This document shows, one piece after another, positions 13,195 through 24,671 of a DNA stretch of 64,000 nt (position 1 is the first letter of the stretch; the number at the start of each line of letters is the position of its first letter). Position numbers and translations under genes: made by a program. Below the pieces are notes generated by a model. That model ran no database searches. It saw only the letters and a list, made by a program, of their open reading frames with translations, and was not told the DNA's origin. The stretch lies in the NCBI GenBank assembly GCA_002633005.1, contig NMRA01000023.1, positions 1,344,689-1,408,688 on the forward strand, in the 5' to 3' direction. The stretch comes from Phoronis australis (lineage: Eukaryota > Phoronida > Phoronidae).

Positions 13195-14535
13195 GCACCC
13201 GCACGTATACGCCATTTCCGAAAATTCTGCGATATCTCTCGAGAGTTTTTTTCTGAAATTGGGTTTTCTGATCATAAATAGAAAAAACTTGTAATGAAAT
13301 GAAACCACTTGCGCTTGTTATGACATGTACGCAACCTCACATTTGATTGAATAACAGGTGACGCAATGGCGCCCAAAGAGCGCACCGCAATTTTAACAGG
13401 AGAATAACTGAAGAACGCCAATTTCCCAACACCAGGGTAAATAATTTGGTTTACTCAAGGAAATTAAGGATTTTTTAATGAGGCATCATTAATTTTGGCA
13501 GCGACAGGCCAGGTGAATTGCACACGCGTGACAGGAGCCGGAGGGAGTGAAATTAAGCCGACGGAGTGACGTCACCCAGGCCATTGAGCCGACGAACTGA
13601 CGTCACCAAGGCCAGTACGAAACTGGCCACCCTCCCTCCGCGTCTGCGAACAAACGGTCCGCAAGAAAAAAATAGAACACCTTGAATCCAAATAGGGGGC
13701 CGGTGCTATACCTGGGAACAAGGCGGTGCCTAAACGGGCGCAACGAAGGTCTGTAGTGGAGGGGGGGAGACGGAGTTTGTGCAAACGATGCATTTTATAT
13801 AATAGATTTTTTTACATCGCGTGGAAATCTGCATCGACAATTTTTTCTTAGGAAACCGATGTAGCATAAACGGTTGCGGCAAGTATCATTTCCTTGATGA
13901 ATAGGGATTATCTTACATGTAGCTGTTTCAATATTAACTGGGAAAATACCTGTCAGCACGGATCAGTTTATAATCAAAGAAAGTGGTTTTTCTAGAAAGA
14001 ACATGTTTATGTCCCAATCGCTGTCTGTTTTTGACATTGATAATGATGATATTTACAAATTAAATTTACAAATTGAATTAAAAATCAATTGAAACTTCTA
14101 TATGATATATACAATGAATTCTAGAGAGGGTAAATGACTGAAACGAAGGGAGGAACAGCTTTGATGGCAACATACACAAGTAAGTGATGAGTTTGTGCCT
14201 GAAGTCATCCTAACCATCCGCCCCCTTCAGGCTATTTGGTAAATCGTTTCATTCTTCAATGGTATGAATAAAAAAGACTTGGACTATAACGAAGTTCTGT
14301 ACCTGGGGACAACAAAATGGTTTGAGGAAAGGAATCTGGTACTAATTTGGTGACTGTTTCGAACGAGCAATAAGTTATGAGATAAATAAGCTAGTACGTT
14401 ATTGTGAAAACATTTCTGCGCCACACACAAACGCAAGCTCAAACAGGCATACAGCGAACTTAGTTATTGGGCGTCACTGCTGACAAGACCGTTAGCTGGT
14501 GTAATCATATTAGTGGGACTGTGTACAAAAATTAG
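13195..14535. other. Non-coding stretch, nothing recognised
   Basis: Only short overlapping open frames occur. Two near-identical phrases, 'agccgacggagtgacgtcaccnaggcca' style, repeat at about 13556 and 13587, each containing gacgtcac. No gene or RNA is supported. Confidence 0.5.
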
Positions 14536-14539
14536 ACAG

Positions 14540-15420
14540 CGTCTTGGCCTTGTCCGACGCATATCAACATTTGTTCCCACAAATGGGCGTCTGAAATAGC
14601 CAGATTAAGTTCAAGGTCACTTCTAACAAGACGCTGTCTGTGGCAATATTGATACATTTTGTTATTTCTGCATTAAATACAATTTTCTTATCAACACACC
14701 GGGTAGCAACTTTAACCAAATCAGACTGAAGTCGGTTCTTTACAGTGTCCGGTGAATTTTCGACAACAGATGAAGTAGAATCGTCAGCATCCATATAAAC
14801 TGCGTTATCGCAGACCAAAGACAGATCATTAATAAAAAAGTAGAAACATTAGATGAACCAGGATGGATCTCTGGGGGCACCGTGTGTAATAGCTCTGGAC
14901 TCGGACAAACGTCCAGAAAGGGATACAAACTGTCACCTTTCTGAGAGGAACGTTCTAAACCAATTTAAGGAATCCTTGCAAATCCTATGAACCGACAATT
15001 TATTTAAAAGTATCTAGTGATCAACAAGATTAAAAGGTTTCTTAAAACCCAAAAATACGACACCAACGTTGTGACCACTATCCACACCCTGAGCCCAGAC
15101 GTTAGCAATTGTTAGGACAGTTTCACAGGAGTGGTCACTTTTGAAATCGGGTTGATTGGAAACTATTAAGTCATGCTCAGTCAAAAATGAATAAAGAGTA
15201 TTGTGAACATGCTTTTCCAACAATTTGGATAAGACCGACAAACGTGAAATTGGTCTGTAGTAGTTTACATTGTCAGCAGCACCGCCTTTGTGTAAAGGGG
15301 CTATTTTTGAAAGATTCCACAAACTAGGAAAATTGGTGGTTTTATGCTCATGTAGTAAGCTCGTCATGAGCAAGTTTCATTATTTTGGAGCTGACACCAT
15401 CCACACCAAAGGTTTAATTT
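14540..15420 (-). pseudogene. Decayed non-LTR retrotransposon reverse transcriptase fragment
   Basis: Reading the minus strand from about 15420 down to 14540 gives successive pieces of a non-LTR reverse transcriptase. They are FGVDGVSSK, IAPLHKGG, NYYRPIS, LSVLSKLLEKHVHNTLYSFL, a DHSCET block, VVFLGFKKPFN, FINDL and ADDSTSS. Order and spacing match the finger and palm regions of Jockey/CR1/L2-type elements (family assignment tentative). The frame changes near 15370 and again after 15014, with stops between. Catalytic positions are lost: motif A reads GFKKPFN where DxxKAFD is usual, and motif C reads MDADD where YADD or FADD is usual. The endonuclease and 3' end are not seen. It is an old, 5'-truncated, inactive copy. 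Confidence 0.85.
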
Positions 15421-15424
15421 AAAT

Positions 15425-16945
15425 CAAGACCATTTGTACTACATGGTCACCATTAATAGTCAGTCTAACTAAAATACCTGTTACATATTGCTATTTGGGA
15501 AGCCCATTCAAGTTGTTCTCAAAGTTAATAAAATAGTTATTGAATAGGTTAGCTGATTTCTATATTATGTGAATACATGTAGTTGGTTCATGCGTTCATG
15601 ACTCTCTCTAAAAGGTTCCCATCTTACCGTGTCAACTCTCTAAATATGCTGCTTATCCCGTCAAAATAGTGAAGTGTGTCGTCATCGATTATCATTTTAT
15701 GAAGCACTCAGTTCTGGGAAACTTAGTAATCGATGGCGACATTTGTGCACGACGGACGTGATCGCGTTTTCACACTTTGATTAAAGTTCGTGACTTAGAC
15801 TGAGTGGTACTTGGCTTTTGTGCAGATACATTTCCCACTCTTTATGTTCTGCCGTACGTAGGCTTTTAACGAGTAGGAGAGAACAGTTGTTCTGGTCGTT
15901 GTTCATTCATAGAAATCACAACAGCTTGTCTTCAGCCTATCGATTACGTCTTGTTGGTCATTGTACATGGCCTTGCCAGTGTGTTACTGCAGTTTAGATT
16001 TGAAGTAGCTGGCACTAGAATTCTCAGCCGAGCAAATTATCCCCCCAGGGGGTTCACTACTCGACTTTACATTTTACCAGGTTTTAGATGGAAGATTAAG
16101 ATACCAACCATTTAGAAAGTGGACTCGAAAACGGACCCACTTGTAGGGATTTTGCAGGAGTTTATCCCAAAAACTTTGTTGTGCGCGGGTTAACTCCATA
16201 AACCTAACTGTAAGGTAGGATATTCTTAGGCAGCTGGTTTTTAAGGTATTGAGAGCGAGACAAGAACAGGTGCCATGTTGTTGAAAATTAGTATACATCT
16301 TTTGCAAGAAAACTTTTAAAGACATGGATAATGTTAAAAAGCCTCATGTTCACGTGTATACCTGGAAAGTGGAACTTTTGTAAAGTTTCGAACTCCCAAG
16401 TGACTGAGTCATTTTGTAGTGTATTTTGTCGGAAAATATATCCTTTCGTCGAGAATTTTGCCAGACTACGAAAATCAAACTTTTATAAACAAACCTATTA
16501 TGAAAAATGAAGTCCTCGCAGGGGTGCACGTTCAGTACACCTTTTTCATGACAGTAACCCCCGGGAATTTATCAACTACGGGTGATCTGGTGTTGATGAC
16601 AGAAGAATCCTTTCATTCGTATTGTCTCTGACACTGTGGGCTTTTAATCAGTTGCGGGTAGCAACGTCACAATATTGACAAATTTATCACCATGTTCATA
16701 AAATGTTGACGTGCGCAACATCGCACAATAAGGCTAAAGGATGAAAACGGCAAATGATGTCATTGGACGTTCATGTAGTCAGGAAAATCTTACTTTAACA
16801 TAGCATTTTGACAGCAGTGACATTGCCCTAAAATCATGAGACTGCAACACCGTCACTTAACTATTTATACTATATTTTACCTTTCCACACTGTTGCATCG
16901 TCAAACGTTTTCTCTCTATCGTCCTATTGGCAACTTTTTATTATA
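15425..16945. other. Non-coding stretch, nothing recognised
   Basis: No domain, repeat array or RNA gene was recognised. Open frames are at most 83 codons and lack support. Part of the 5' flank could belong to the reverse transcriptase relic but is too decayed to align by eye. Confidence 0.5.
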
Positions 16946-16948
16946 AAT

Positions 16949-17182
16949 CATGCGCGCACACAAGGGGGGTGGGGCTCGTTGAGCTCAAACGAGCACCCCT
17001 GTTGAGGAAGGAGTGGGCAAAAAGGTCCGCTTCAGAGAAAACGAGACAAAAGTCCACTAAAAAGGCGCGAATGCACAATTCAAAGCTCTGAACGTACGTG
17101 GTACCCCGTTTTTTCAGTCTCCCGACGTTTTTTTAACAAAAGGTGCCAAAAATTCGAGCCCCGTTTGTTTTAGGCGCGCATG
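16949..17182 (-). mobile_element. Copy B of the CATGYGCGCAC repeat family, with terminal inverted repeats
   Basis: It is bounded by catgcgcgcac on the left and gcgcgcatg on the right. Its complement matches the copy at 39892-40112 through much of its length, including the blocks gtgcattcg, tttttagtggacttttgtct and cggacctttttgcccac. Near one end a local hairpin (ggggctcgttgagctcaaac and its mirror) at 16972-17002 is an addition not seen in the other copies. No coding capacity; probably a MITE. Confidence 0.7.
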
Positions 17183-17639
17183 TAAAAACCGTTAATTTCT
17201 ACGCACACACCGCTTGTTGCTATTTCATTGGCACTGTATCCACGCCACAATGTCGTTCGTTACCTGTCTAGGTCAGCTCAAGTGCACTTGCAGCCTTATC
17301 TCTTGAAAATACAATGCGTTCTATCTCAACAAAAGGGAAAGTTGAATACGAACGTGGCAACTACTTTGGCGTTTTGATCGTAGCTTTGTAGACGGTGACA
17401 GTACAATGTAATTATTTTCCATATCCCTTTAGGTTTCGCAGGACCATACGTCCAAATTTTGCTAACTTCGGAACATCGTACAGCTCTCAGAAACGGTTAA
17501 GTGAATTCACATGAAACATTCAGATACTATGATTTATGCACTGTTCTTTGTTAGGAATTATTTTTGAAACGATACATTTCCACGAGCGGATATCAAAAAT
17601 AGAACTTTTATGAAAAAAATTAAAGGCGCATACAACGTT

Positions 17640-17930
17640 AACGAAATAATGTTTTAGAAAACTGTAACACGGTTTTTGAGATATCACACTGAACATTTTT
17701 ATCAAATAAATTTTATATGGTTGTTTTTCTATCAATGCACCTTTCTTGTCTGTTTTAATTAAAGTACTTAACCCGATTAATAATAGAATGATAAAAAGTC
17801 AAAAAACAACAAATTCTGCGTGCTTTTTACTTTCAAAAATATATACTTTTACTAAGTTAAACTCTATAGTTTTGCAGATATTAGTGACTAAATCCGCAAA
17901 CCTGTAATTAAGGTCCTACATAACTTTCAG
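17640..17930 (+). repeat. Dispersed repeat family R1, copy 1
   Basis: The segment aligns in the same orientation with 29740-30055. Shared blocks include gaaaactgtaaca, acatttttatcaa, atgcacctttctt, aagtcaaaaa, caaattctgc or caaattctac, ttactttca, and cctacataact or attacataact. Divergence is moderate with small gaps. No reading frame is conserved, so it is probably an old non-coding transposon fragment. Confidence 0.7.
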
Positions 17931-17934
17931 CACA

Positions 17935-20525
17935 ACACTACTCCTCCGCAAGATTACGGCACTAAATGAACCCCCTTATTAAAACAAGTACGCTGCTAGC
18001 ATTTTGACGTGTGTGTGTACTTGAAGGAAATTGCAGTACTTGGTTGTTTTAACGTCTCACTCATTTTCTTTAGTGCGGCCAGGTTTGCTTGCATCCGAAT
18101 CTCGTGGTTTGTGTTTACAACTTCTTGCTTGCCGATACATCATCGAGGTGTCTGGATTTGCTCGTACTTGTCAATTTTGTGTACATTACCGAACATTCAA
18201 ATTTACGAAAATTCTACACCAATTAAGCTAATTTGTTGAAATTAGCATTGCAAGACCTCCTCTGATGCTGGCGTGAACTGTGTCAGCTGGAAGACCCGGC
18301 ATTGTTAATTGCGCCTTCAGTTACATATGACATTCTTTCAAATTTCTAGAGCTTCTGTTTACAGCGCTGCATCACTACTCCATGTATAATAAGACTGTAC
18401 TTAACTGAGATTGGGCTGTTTTCTCTGATGTGTTTCAACATTTTTCACAGGCCTCTCCTGATATTGGTGGTAAACTAAATGGTCTTAATTTTTACTAACG
18501 AGTCTCTATCCTACCTTCAGATGCGAACATGCTAGATTGACAATTATTGACAGTAACCTAATTCCAGAAAATTAACAGCTCCAGATGAAAGGTTACATTC
18601 TGACGTTGTGTAACGCGTTCCGGTATCCCGGTATGCGCAGCACGTGGATACAAAGATCACATCTGTTTTATCCGTTCTTTGAAACGATTTCATACAAGGC
18701 GCGTTGTTTTCACCAGAGTAGAAATCAAGCAGGGTACCTGAACTACGCTGCTCCCACAGTCGCAAACGTTGTTCCTTAGCACCAAACACGGTCACGACCT
18801 GTAGTGGCCGGACTCACAAAACATGACTTCCTCACCTAAAAGGTACGTCTCATGGAATCATATACAATGAGACATCTGGACAAAATTTGCTCTTTTACAC
18901 CTGTTACAACCAATGTCACAAGTTTGTAATTATGCCATTATCAAAATATTTAAGACGGTGTGCGTGTGCGTGTGCGTGTGTGTGCAGTAAGCCCATTGAA
19001 ATTGCCGATAATATTTGTCGAACTCTAGTGACTTGTAAGGGAAGTCTCGCTTTCACGAAATCCACCACATGGCCAGTATCATTTCGTTAACCCCCGCTAC
19101 AAAGAACAAGTTTTAAATCATTGTACTTAAAGCTTATAATATCATTAAAATCACTGGCAGGCGAAGTCGGATCTGAGAAAAAACCAGCAAACTTCACGAA
19201 TAGTGTGAAAGATTCTACGTGCAAACACCGTTTCAACGTTCACGTACTGATGAGATAGTTTTTCTTAAAGGAGCTCGACACAGGTCGCCAAAAACGTAAA
19301 TTAGGCGTTGTTTTACGAAATTGACAAATTTATGGGCTTGTTTAGTATGACGTTTTTTGGCCCAGTCAAAATCAAAAGGCCAAATTTAAAAACAATAATA
19401 TTAACTGGGCCAAATTTTGCGTTGCAGTTTAATTTAGTAAGAACTAGTTGCTAGGCTGCGCACGTGGTAAATCTTAATCCTTGTCAAGCCATCAGGAGTG
19501 TACAACGTGTGCAGCCGTTGGCGGAACACACCGATTAGTCCAAACACATAATTTTGTAAACGTTTCAAGTACCAAACAGCCCTCGGGATTGCCTGAATAG
19601 GATAAAATATCAAGACGTGTCAACGTGATATGAGTTTGCATTTCAATTCCTATTTACGGGTCCAGATCGCGTCATAAAAGTGCCAGATACGACACAACTA
19701 AACATCATGTGTTTTTCAGTTTAATTAATGGATTATTTACTTCTAAAAATGAGTTGAGTTTTGTTAATTTGGCGCTTGGTGAGAGTGCGCAACATCAAAT
19801 TTCACAATGACGTCACACTAAACAATGGAAAACCAAAGCGTAGACATTAGATGTGACTTCATTCGAACGGTAATTTCTATCTTTAATGAAGAAACTTCTT
19901 CTCTCAGATTTTTCCTATTAACAAAATCGTTGGAAAAGTATAAAATAATAGCCAGCTAGTGAAATACAGTGAAGTAATGGTGATTTCGAGCGCGAGAAGG
20001 TCAGATTGTTCATTCCTATATGACGTTGTTTACTGTAAATGAACTTCTGAATGTTGAGTACCTCAAATTTTAGCGTTTTGTCTTCTACACAAAAAGTTTT
20101 CTTCACCTTCTTCATCTTCATCTGCTTCTTTTTCTCAATCTTCGCCAAGGTTTCAATCCTATGACAGTAATGAATCTTGATTACCACGGCAATTTTATGA
20201 GAGTAAAAGCCCTGTTTAATGCCATTTCCGGTTTTAGTCTGAGCGAAATGCAGCTTTAACAAAAAATTAAAATGTTGAAATTATGTAAGAGACTTCAAAG
20301 TCAATGCGATCCTTTGGCAAGCTGACACAATAGTACGAATATTCTGTTATAAATCTAAGTTCGTTCCACTTAACTATAGATAAGTCACGTGATGTGACCT
20401 ACAGATGGCGTTTAAGAGTCTCTTAATAGATCTTGTTCATTCCACATAAACGCACTGATTTACATCGGCACATGCACATACATTCATAAATTTGCCGAAG
20501 TTGCCTCCTATTGGATGTTTGTATT
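17935..20525. other. Non-coding stretch with a TG-rich microsatellite
   Basis: No supported gene. A short (TG)n/TGCG-rich run lies at about 18959-18986. The 114-codon minus-strand open frame at 19918-20262 is lysine- and isoleucine-rich, has no recognised motif and is judged accidental. Confidence 0.5.
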
Positions 20526-20529
20526 CTAC

Positions 20530-20625
20530 CGATGAATCAGTGGTTAAAGTGCATTTGCATGGATTGCAAGAAAGTTCTGACTTTGAGCCCCGGTAGGGAC
20601 AGAGTTCTTTACAGATTGACTATAG
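20530..20625 (+). repeat. tRNA-derived SINE-like head (degenerate)
   Basis: The string tcagtggttaaagtgcattt followed about 35 bases later by tttgagccccggtagggaca resembles the A-box region and B-box/T-arm of a tRNA-derived SINE. The B-box is damaged (tttgagcccc rather than ttcgagcccc) and no proper acceptor stem forms. It is therefore a relic rather than a tRNA gene. It sits about 270 bp left of the CXC transposon. Confidence 0.5.
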
Positions 20626-20899
20626 GTCAACTGATGTGACCAAAATTTTAGGTGTAAAAACAAATAATCCGTGACACAATAATACAGAGGATTTACCTCA
20701 CGCGACGATCTGGAGAAATAAATGCATTTGTTCGTCCTTACTTACCTTTAGAACTCCCTAATACTATATGAACACGTCTAGATCGAACACGAGGCACAGT
20801 GCTCTTCACTGAAGTTTCAAAACTCACACTCATTTTTACCCTGCCTCGAAACTTTTCTATGCCAAAAAGTCACTGAACGGGTCAGTTTATGACAAATGG

Positions 20900-21226
20900 C
20901 CACCCTACCTACAACAAATTGCAAAAAAAGGTTCTGGAGTGGTTTTATGCCCTACTGGGTATACTTATAAATAAGAAAAAAGTATAACAAAGTCTGACCA
21001 CCGGAAATGGGTTGAAGCTGGATCATTTCCAAGATGGCCGCCACGACGCTTCGAAATCACTTAAAATAGATATAACTTCTTCAATAATTGTGATAGAGAC
21101 ATAATTTTTGGTTTTAGTCTATGGTTTTAAGGGGTGAGAAACTCACTGGTATGGTTAACATTCAGATATGACCAGTATTTGATATAAAATTCAAGATGGC
21201 GGCTAAAATTCAAAATCGAAAAAAAT
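20900..21226 (+). repeat. Left terminal inverted repeat of the CXC transposon
   Basis: This arm begins ccaccctacctacaacaaat and runs to about ctaaaattcaaaatcgaaaa. It contains two CAAGATGGC(C/G)GC motifs, at 21030-21042 and 21192-21203, both in the same orientation relative to the arm. The motif matches the YY1-type initiator element known in animal promoters, so the arm may have carried the promoter; this is an inference. Confidence 0.8.
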
Positions 21227-21499
21227 CACTGATTTACTCATTATTTAATATCTTATCCCCTACAACGAAAGTATGATTAGATGTGAGTGGTTTCTGATTG
21301 AATGATCTTAAAACATTTAGATGTGACTAAATTCTGACTGAATTATTTCAAAATATGAACATTGCATTAATATTTCAAGCTGTCAAATATTTAATCCAAA
21401 GCATAAAAGTCACAAAAAATTGTGTAGTGTATATTTGTTTGCCACTGGTTTTTATTTAAAAAATCCACACGAGTAAACTAGAAGACAAGCGCAAAATGT

Positions 21500-23718
21500 C
21501 AACATATGTCTGAAATTCTACACAACCAGCGCCGCAATTGCGCAGATCATCGAAAATCTTGAGAAGAAGTCTGAACTTAGTACAAAGTCCAAACGAGTCA
21601 CATGTGGCTTGGTTATCAGAAGATGCTCCATATTGTTCGGGCCATGATCAAGACGCATCGTACTCGGTCTTGGAATGATCACTTGCACGCTGTTGGTGAT
21701 GCCTTGCCAACATTCGCTGCAGCTGGACCCCACAACTATCTGAAGTCTGCTTACCTCTACATACAAGAAATGGCTGATATGGAAAGCAAACATCCAGATG
21801 TGTATGCGAAGTTTCAAAAATAGCTTTTATGTGATTCGGCGAACAAACCAGTTTTGGACAGGCCTCAGCTGTGATCTAACTATTGAACAAACACTAACGC
21901 GATCGCTAAAATTCATGGCAGTAAGATGACAGAGGAGCAGTGAACATTGTGGACAAAATCGGCCCCTTTTACGTCAGAGGTGAACATCACCTTGCATGAC
22001 TCCAATGTCCTCACGTACACAACAAGCGAACAACACAACTGGTGCCAGAATTGAAAGAGGTGCATGCGACCTTGTGAAGATAAGCATGAAGCTGGCCGCA
22101 TTTTCACGCTTCTCTTCAGACCCTTTGCTACGCAATGTCATCAATGGTGTTGTCGCTAACGCAGACGTCAACGTGCATGAATATGAATCTGTTGGGAACA
22201 AAATCATTGAGAGAATTGTCCAACAACCCTTGTTTTCTTTCTCTGTTAAGAGGAGAGAGAATTCAAAGCTAAGACCCTAGAAAACGCAGCTGCTGTCCAG
22301 GTTGGTCCTTACAGAACCATTGATCATACCTTGCTCTTCGAGCAATCCTTGTGATATCCCGGTGAGATGACTTGTCTCTTGAGAAAGTAGAGTTTCGAGC
22401 TCAGTCCATTCCCACAGTCCTTCTTTGAAGACAACCTGTTCTTGAGGAAGGCTGACAAACCTCAACTGGCTCAAGCCGTTTATGACCACTGTTCCAAGGT
22501 TCATGCAAGTAAAGGAGCACCAGACTCCACACCTTCAGTACGCCTCCAGACTGAAAGGTAAGTGCTTGATGAGGGATCCTTGCTGCACAAGCTCAAATGG
22601 AAGAAAGGGGAGACGTACATGTATGGAAAAATTCCCGGAGTATAATCTGACTTCAGCGCAAAGCACTATGAGGCAGCCACTTTTGTCTTTGATGGCTATG
22701 ATGCAGGTGCAGAGACGGAGACATACCAGCAGCTATCCGACTGTGAACTTCACCGGAGAAATGGAATTTGATGCTTAAGAGAGATTAATTCCTGTCCATT
22801 GGCAACAACTGACCGCCTATAAATGACCAGCTGCAGAAAGTGGAATGCACAGTCGTTCAGACAGAAGAGAACGCTGGTGTGGACGTTGCAAAGACAGCAG
22901 TAAACAGTACAATTATGCATTCCACCACGGGATGCCTAATCGGCGAGGACATTGACCTGTTGAGGCTTATGCTCCATTACTGTATGGCTGACGGGAAACC
23001 ACTATTTTTCAGATCAGACAACCAGTCAAGAACCAATCTGAAAGTATACGACATAAATTGGATGAAGTGCATGCACAGGATTAAGTTGTGTACCCAGCTA
23101 CTACCCCTGCACTCCTTCACAGGATGCAACTCAACGTCTCGTGCATATGGCCTTGGGAAGAAATCAGTCTCTCAGAAACTCGTGAAAGATGACCAAGTCC
23201 TGCAGTCGGACGCAGACACATTCACTAAGAAAGGTGTGATTCCCGATGAAGTAGAGAAATTTGGCAGGCAAGCGATGGTCGCAATGTTTGGTGGAGGGAA
23301 CACGTGTTCTCTGGTTGCCATGCATTACAACATATTCACGAAAAGGTTGCTGCACCTAATTGTCTCGTTGCTCCCGAACGTCTTCCACCAACGGAATCAG
23401 CCACCAGGTTCCATTGCCTCGAGTGTACTACCAGGTCATGGTTTGGTTGGGGATGACAAATGACCTGGATCCTTTAGACTTGGACTGGAGACTTGTAGAC
23501 AATCGACTCATACCCTTCATGACTGCCATGAATGCTGCACCAGACACTCCTGAAGATGATACACTGCAACTGTGCCACACCTTGTAGTACGCCCCGTTGC
23601 AGTTGCAGAAAGAAGGGGCTTGTATGTATATCTACATGTGGATTGTACCTAGCGACATATTATGACAATCCGCTAATTCAAGTTTCTGAGGAACTTAAAG
23701 ACAGTGAGGAGGATTGAA
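21500..23718 (+). pseudogene. Broken CXC-domain transposon protein
   Basis: Fragments of one protein appear in order but in different frames. They are SWNDHLHAVGD and AAAGPHNYLKSAYLY (21602-21823), then FWTGLSCDLTIEQTL in the next frame (about 21825-21940), and ARIERGACDLVKI with NVINGVVANADVNVHEYES (21996-22280). Next come KADKPQLAQAVYDH and DEGSLLHKLKWKKGE (about 22445-22625) and TFVFDGYDAG (about 22680). Then follow GEDIDLLRLML and LHSFTGCNSTSRAYG (22840-23463), RVYYQVMVWLG (23360-23587), and a cysteine-rich end HCNCATPCSTPRCSCRKKG (23532-23717). The acidic GED-DLL and FTGC(N) block resembles PIN/FEN-type nuclease motifs, and the last part a tesmin/TSO1-like CXC motif. At least five frame changes and several stops make it non-functional. 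Related multicopy proteins exist in marine animal genomes (recalled); their biochemical role is not known to me. Confidence 0.8.
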
Positions 23719-24356
23719 TTGAGGCAGTACGTGTAATGAACACAACATTCTTGGATGAAAATATATTACCTAATCGTTCATGCGTCACGTCGACGAATAA
23801 ATATTTTACAGGCACCTGGGATTCAGTCATTTTGATACTGTCAGATATCTTTTAAGTAAAGAAGAAGTTTTGTAGGTTTACGATACTGAGCATAATACAA
23901 CCTATATCTTGGTACACATTTGCTGTCTGCGCATTCCAAACTATGTAGTTCATTAGATTGCAGTCAAGATTTTGTGTAAAACATGTTGTAATTAACCCCA
24001 GTCAGCTCGTTCTCAACACTTGGAAACACCATCTTTACTTCGCAAAATTTATCACCCACCAACATAACATTTTTATGACACAACCCTTGAAAACATACTC
24101 CTGAGTAAATTGATTGTTAAGTATCACCATCCTTGATGATGTCACTTTGTATAATTATGTAGATTAATGTTGTATTGACTTTTTTCAATTACAAAGTATC
24201 TTTCCTGTCCTGGATCGAAAACACAGTGTATCATTATAACTTTCATAGTGTACTGACAATAAATTAATATGCAGATGTGCAGAATTTCGTGCAATTTCAC
24301 TGAACGTTTTCGAAACAATAATGGTTAAAATTTGAAACTTTCTTTGGCCACCCGAT

Positions 24357-24671
24357 ATAATGCGATTTTTCGCTCTTGAATTTTAGCCGTCATCTTGAAT
24401 TTCATATCAAATACTGACCATGTCTGAATTTTAACCATACCAGTGATCTGTTAACCCCGTAAAACCATCGACTAGAAGCAAAATATATCAATTATCGAAG
24501 ATGTTACATCTGTTTTTAGTGATTTCGAAACGTCGTGGCGGCCATCTTGGAAATGTCCCAGTTTTGCCCCATTTTCGGTGGTCAGATTTTGCTAGACTTT
24601 TTTCCTGTTAATAAGTATACCCAGTAGGACACTTTAAAGCCTTTTGTTGCAATTTGTTGTGGGTCAGGTGG
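24357..24671 (-). repeat. Right terminal inverted repeat of the CXC transposon
   Basis: This is the inverted partner of 20900-21226. Its two CAAGATG-type motifs lie at 24537-24549 (ggcggccatcttg) and 24386-24397 (gccgtcatcttg), mirroring those of the left arm. The outer motif is intact; the inner one carries one change (gacggc for ggcggc). The outermost recognisable match is ggtgg at 24667-24671. Confidence 0.8.

Larger units (their letters stand above)
20900..24671 (+). mobile_element. 3.8-kb DNA transposon with ~320-bp terminal inverted repeats and a CXC-protein pseudogene
   Basis: The sequence at 20900-21226 is inverted at 24357-24671 with roughly 75-80% identity by eye. Shared blocks include acaacaaattgcaa, ctactgggtatacttat, tctgaccaccg, atttccaagatggccgccac, tttcgaaatcact, cactggtatggttaa and the block atgaaattcaagatgrcgg. 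Between the arms lies a broken + strand gene (21500-23718) of a cysteine-rich CXC-domain family. Long arms around a single gene are typical of a cut-and-paste DNA transposon. The superfamily is not clear: Mutator-type elements have long arms, and KDZ-type elements carry CXC motifs. A 9-bp direct repeat (acaaatggc at 20892-20900 and 24691-24699) is a possible but imperfectly placed target duplication. Confidence 0.85.

Noticed and set aside
19918-20262. 114-codon minus-strand frame rich in lysine and isoleucine
   Set aside because: Composition follows the AT-rich DNA and no motif or homologue is recognised.
23164-23355. Minus-strand frame inside the CXC transposon gene
   Set aside because: It is the antisense shadow of the plus-strand pseudogene.
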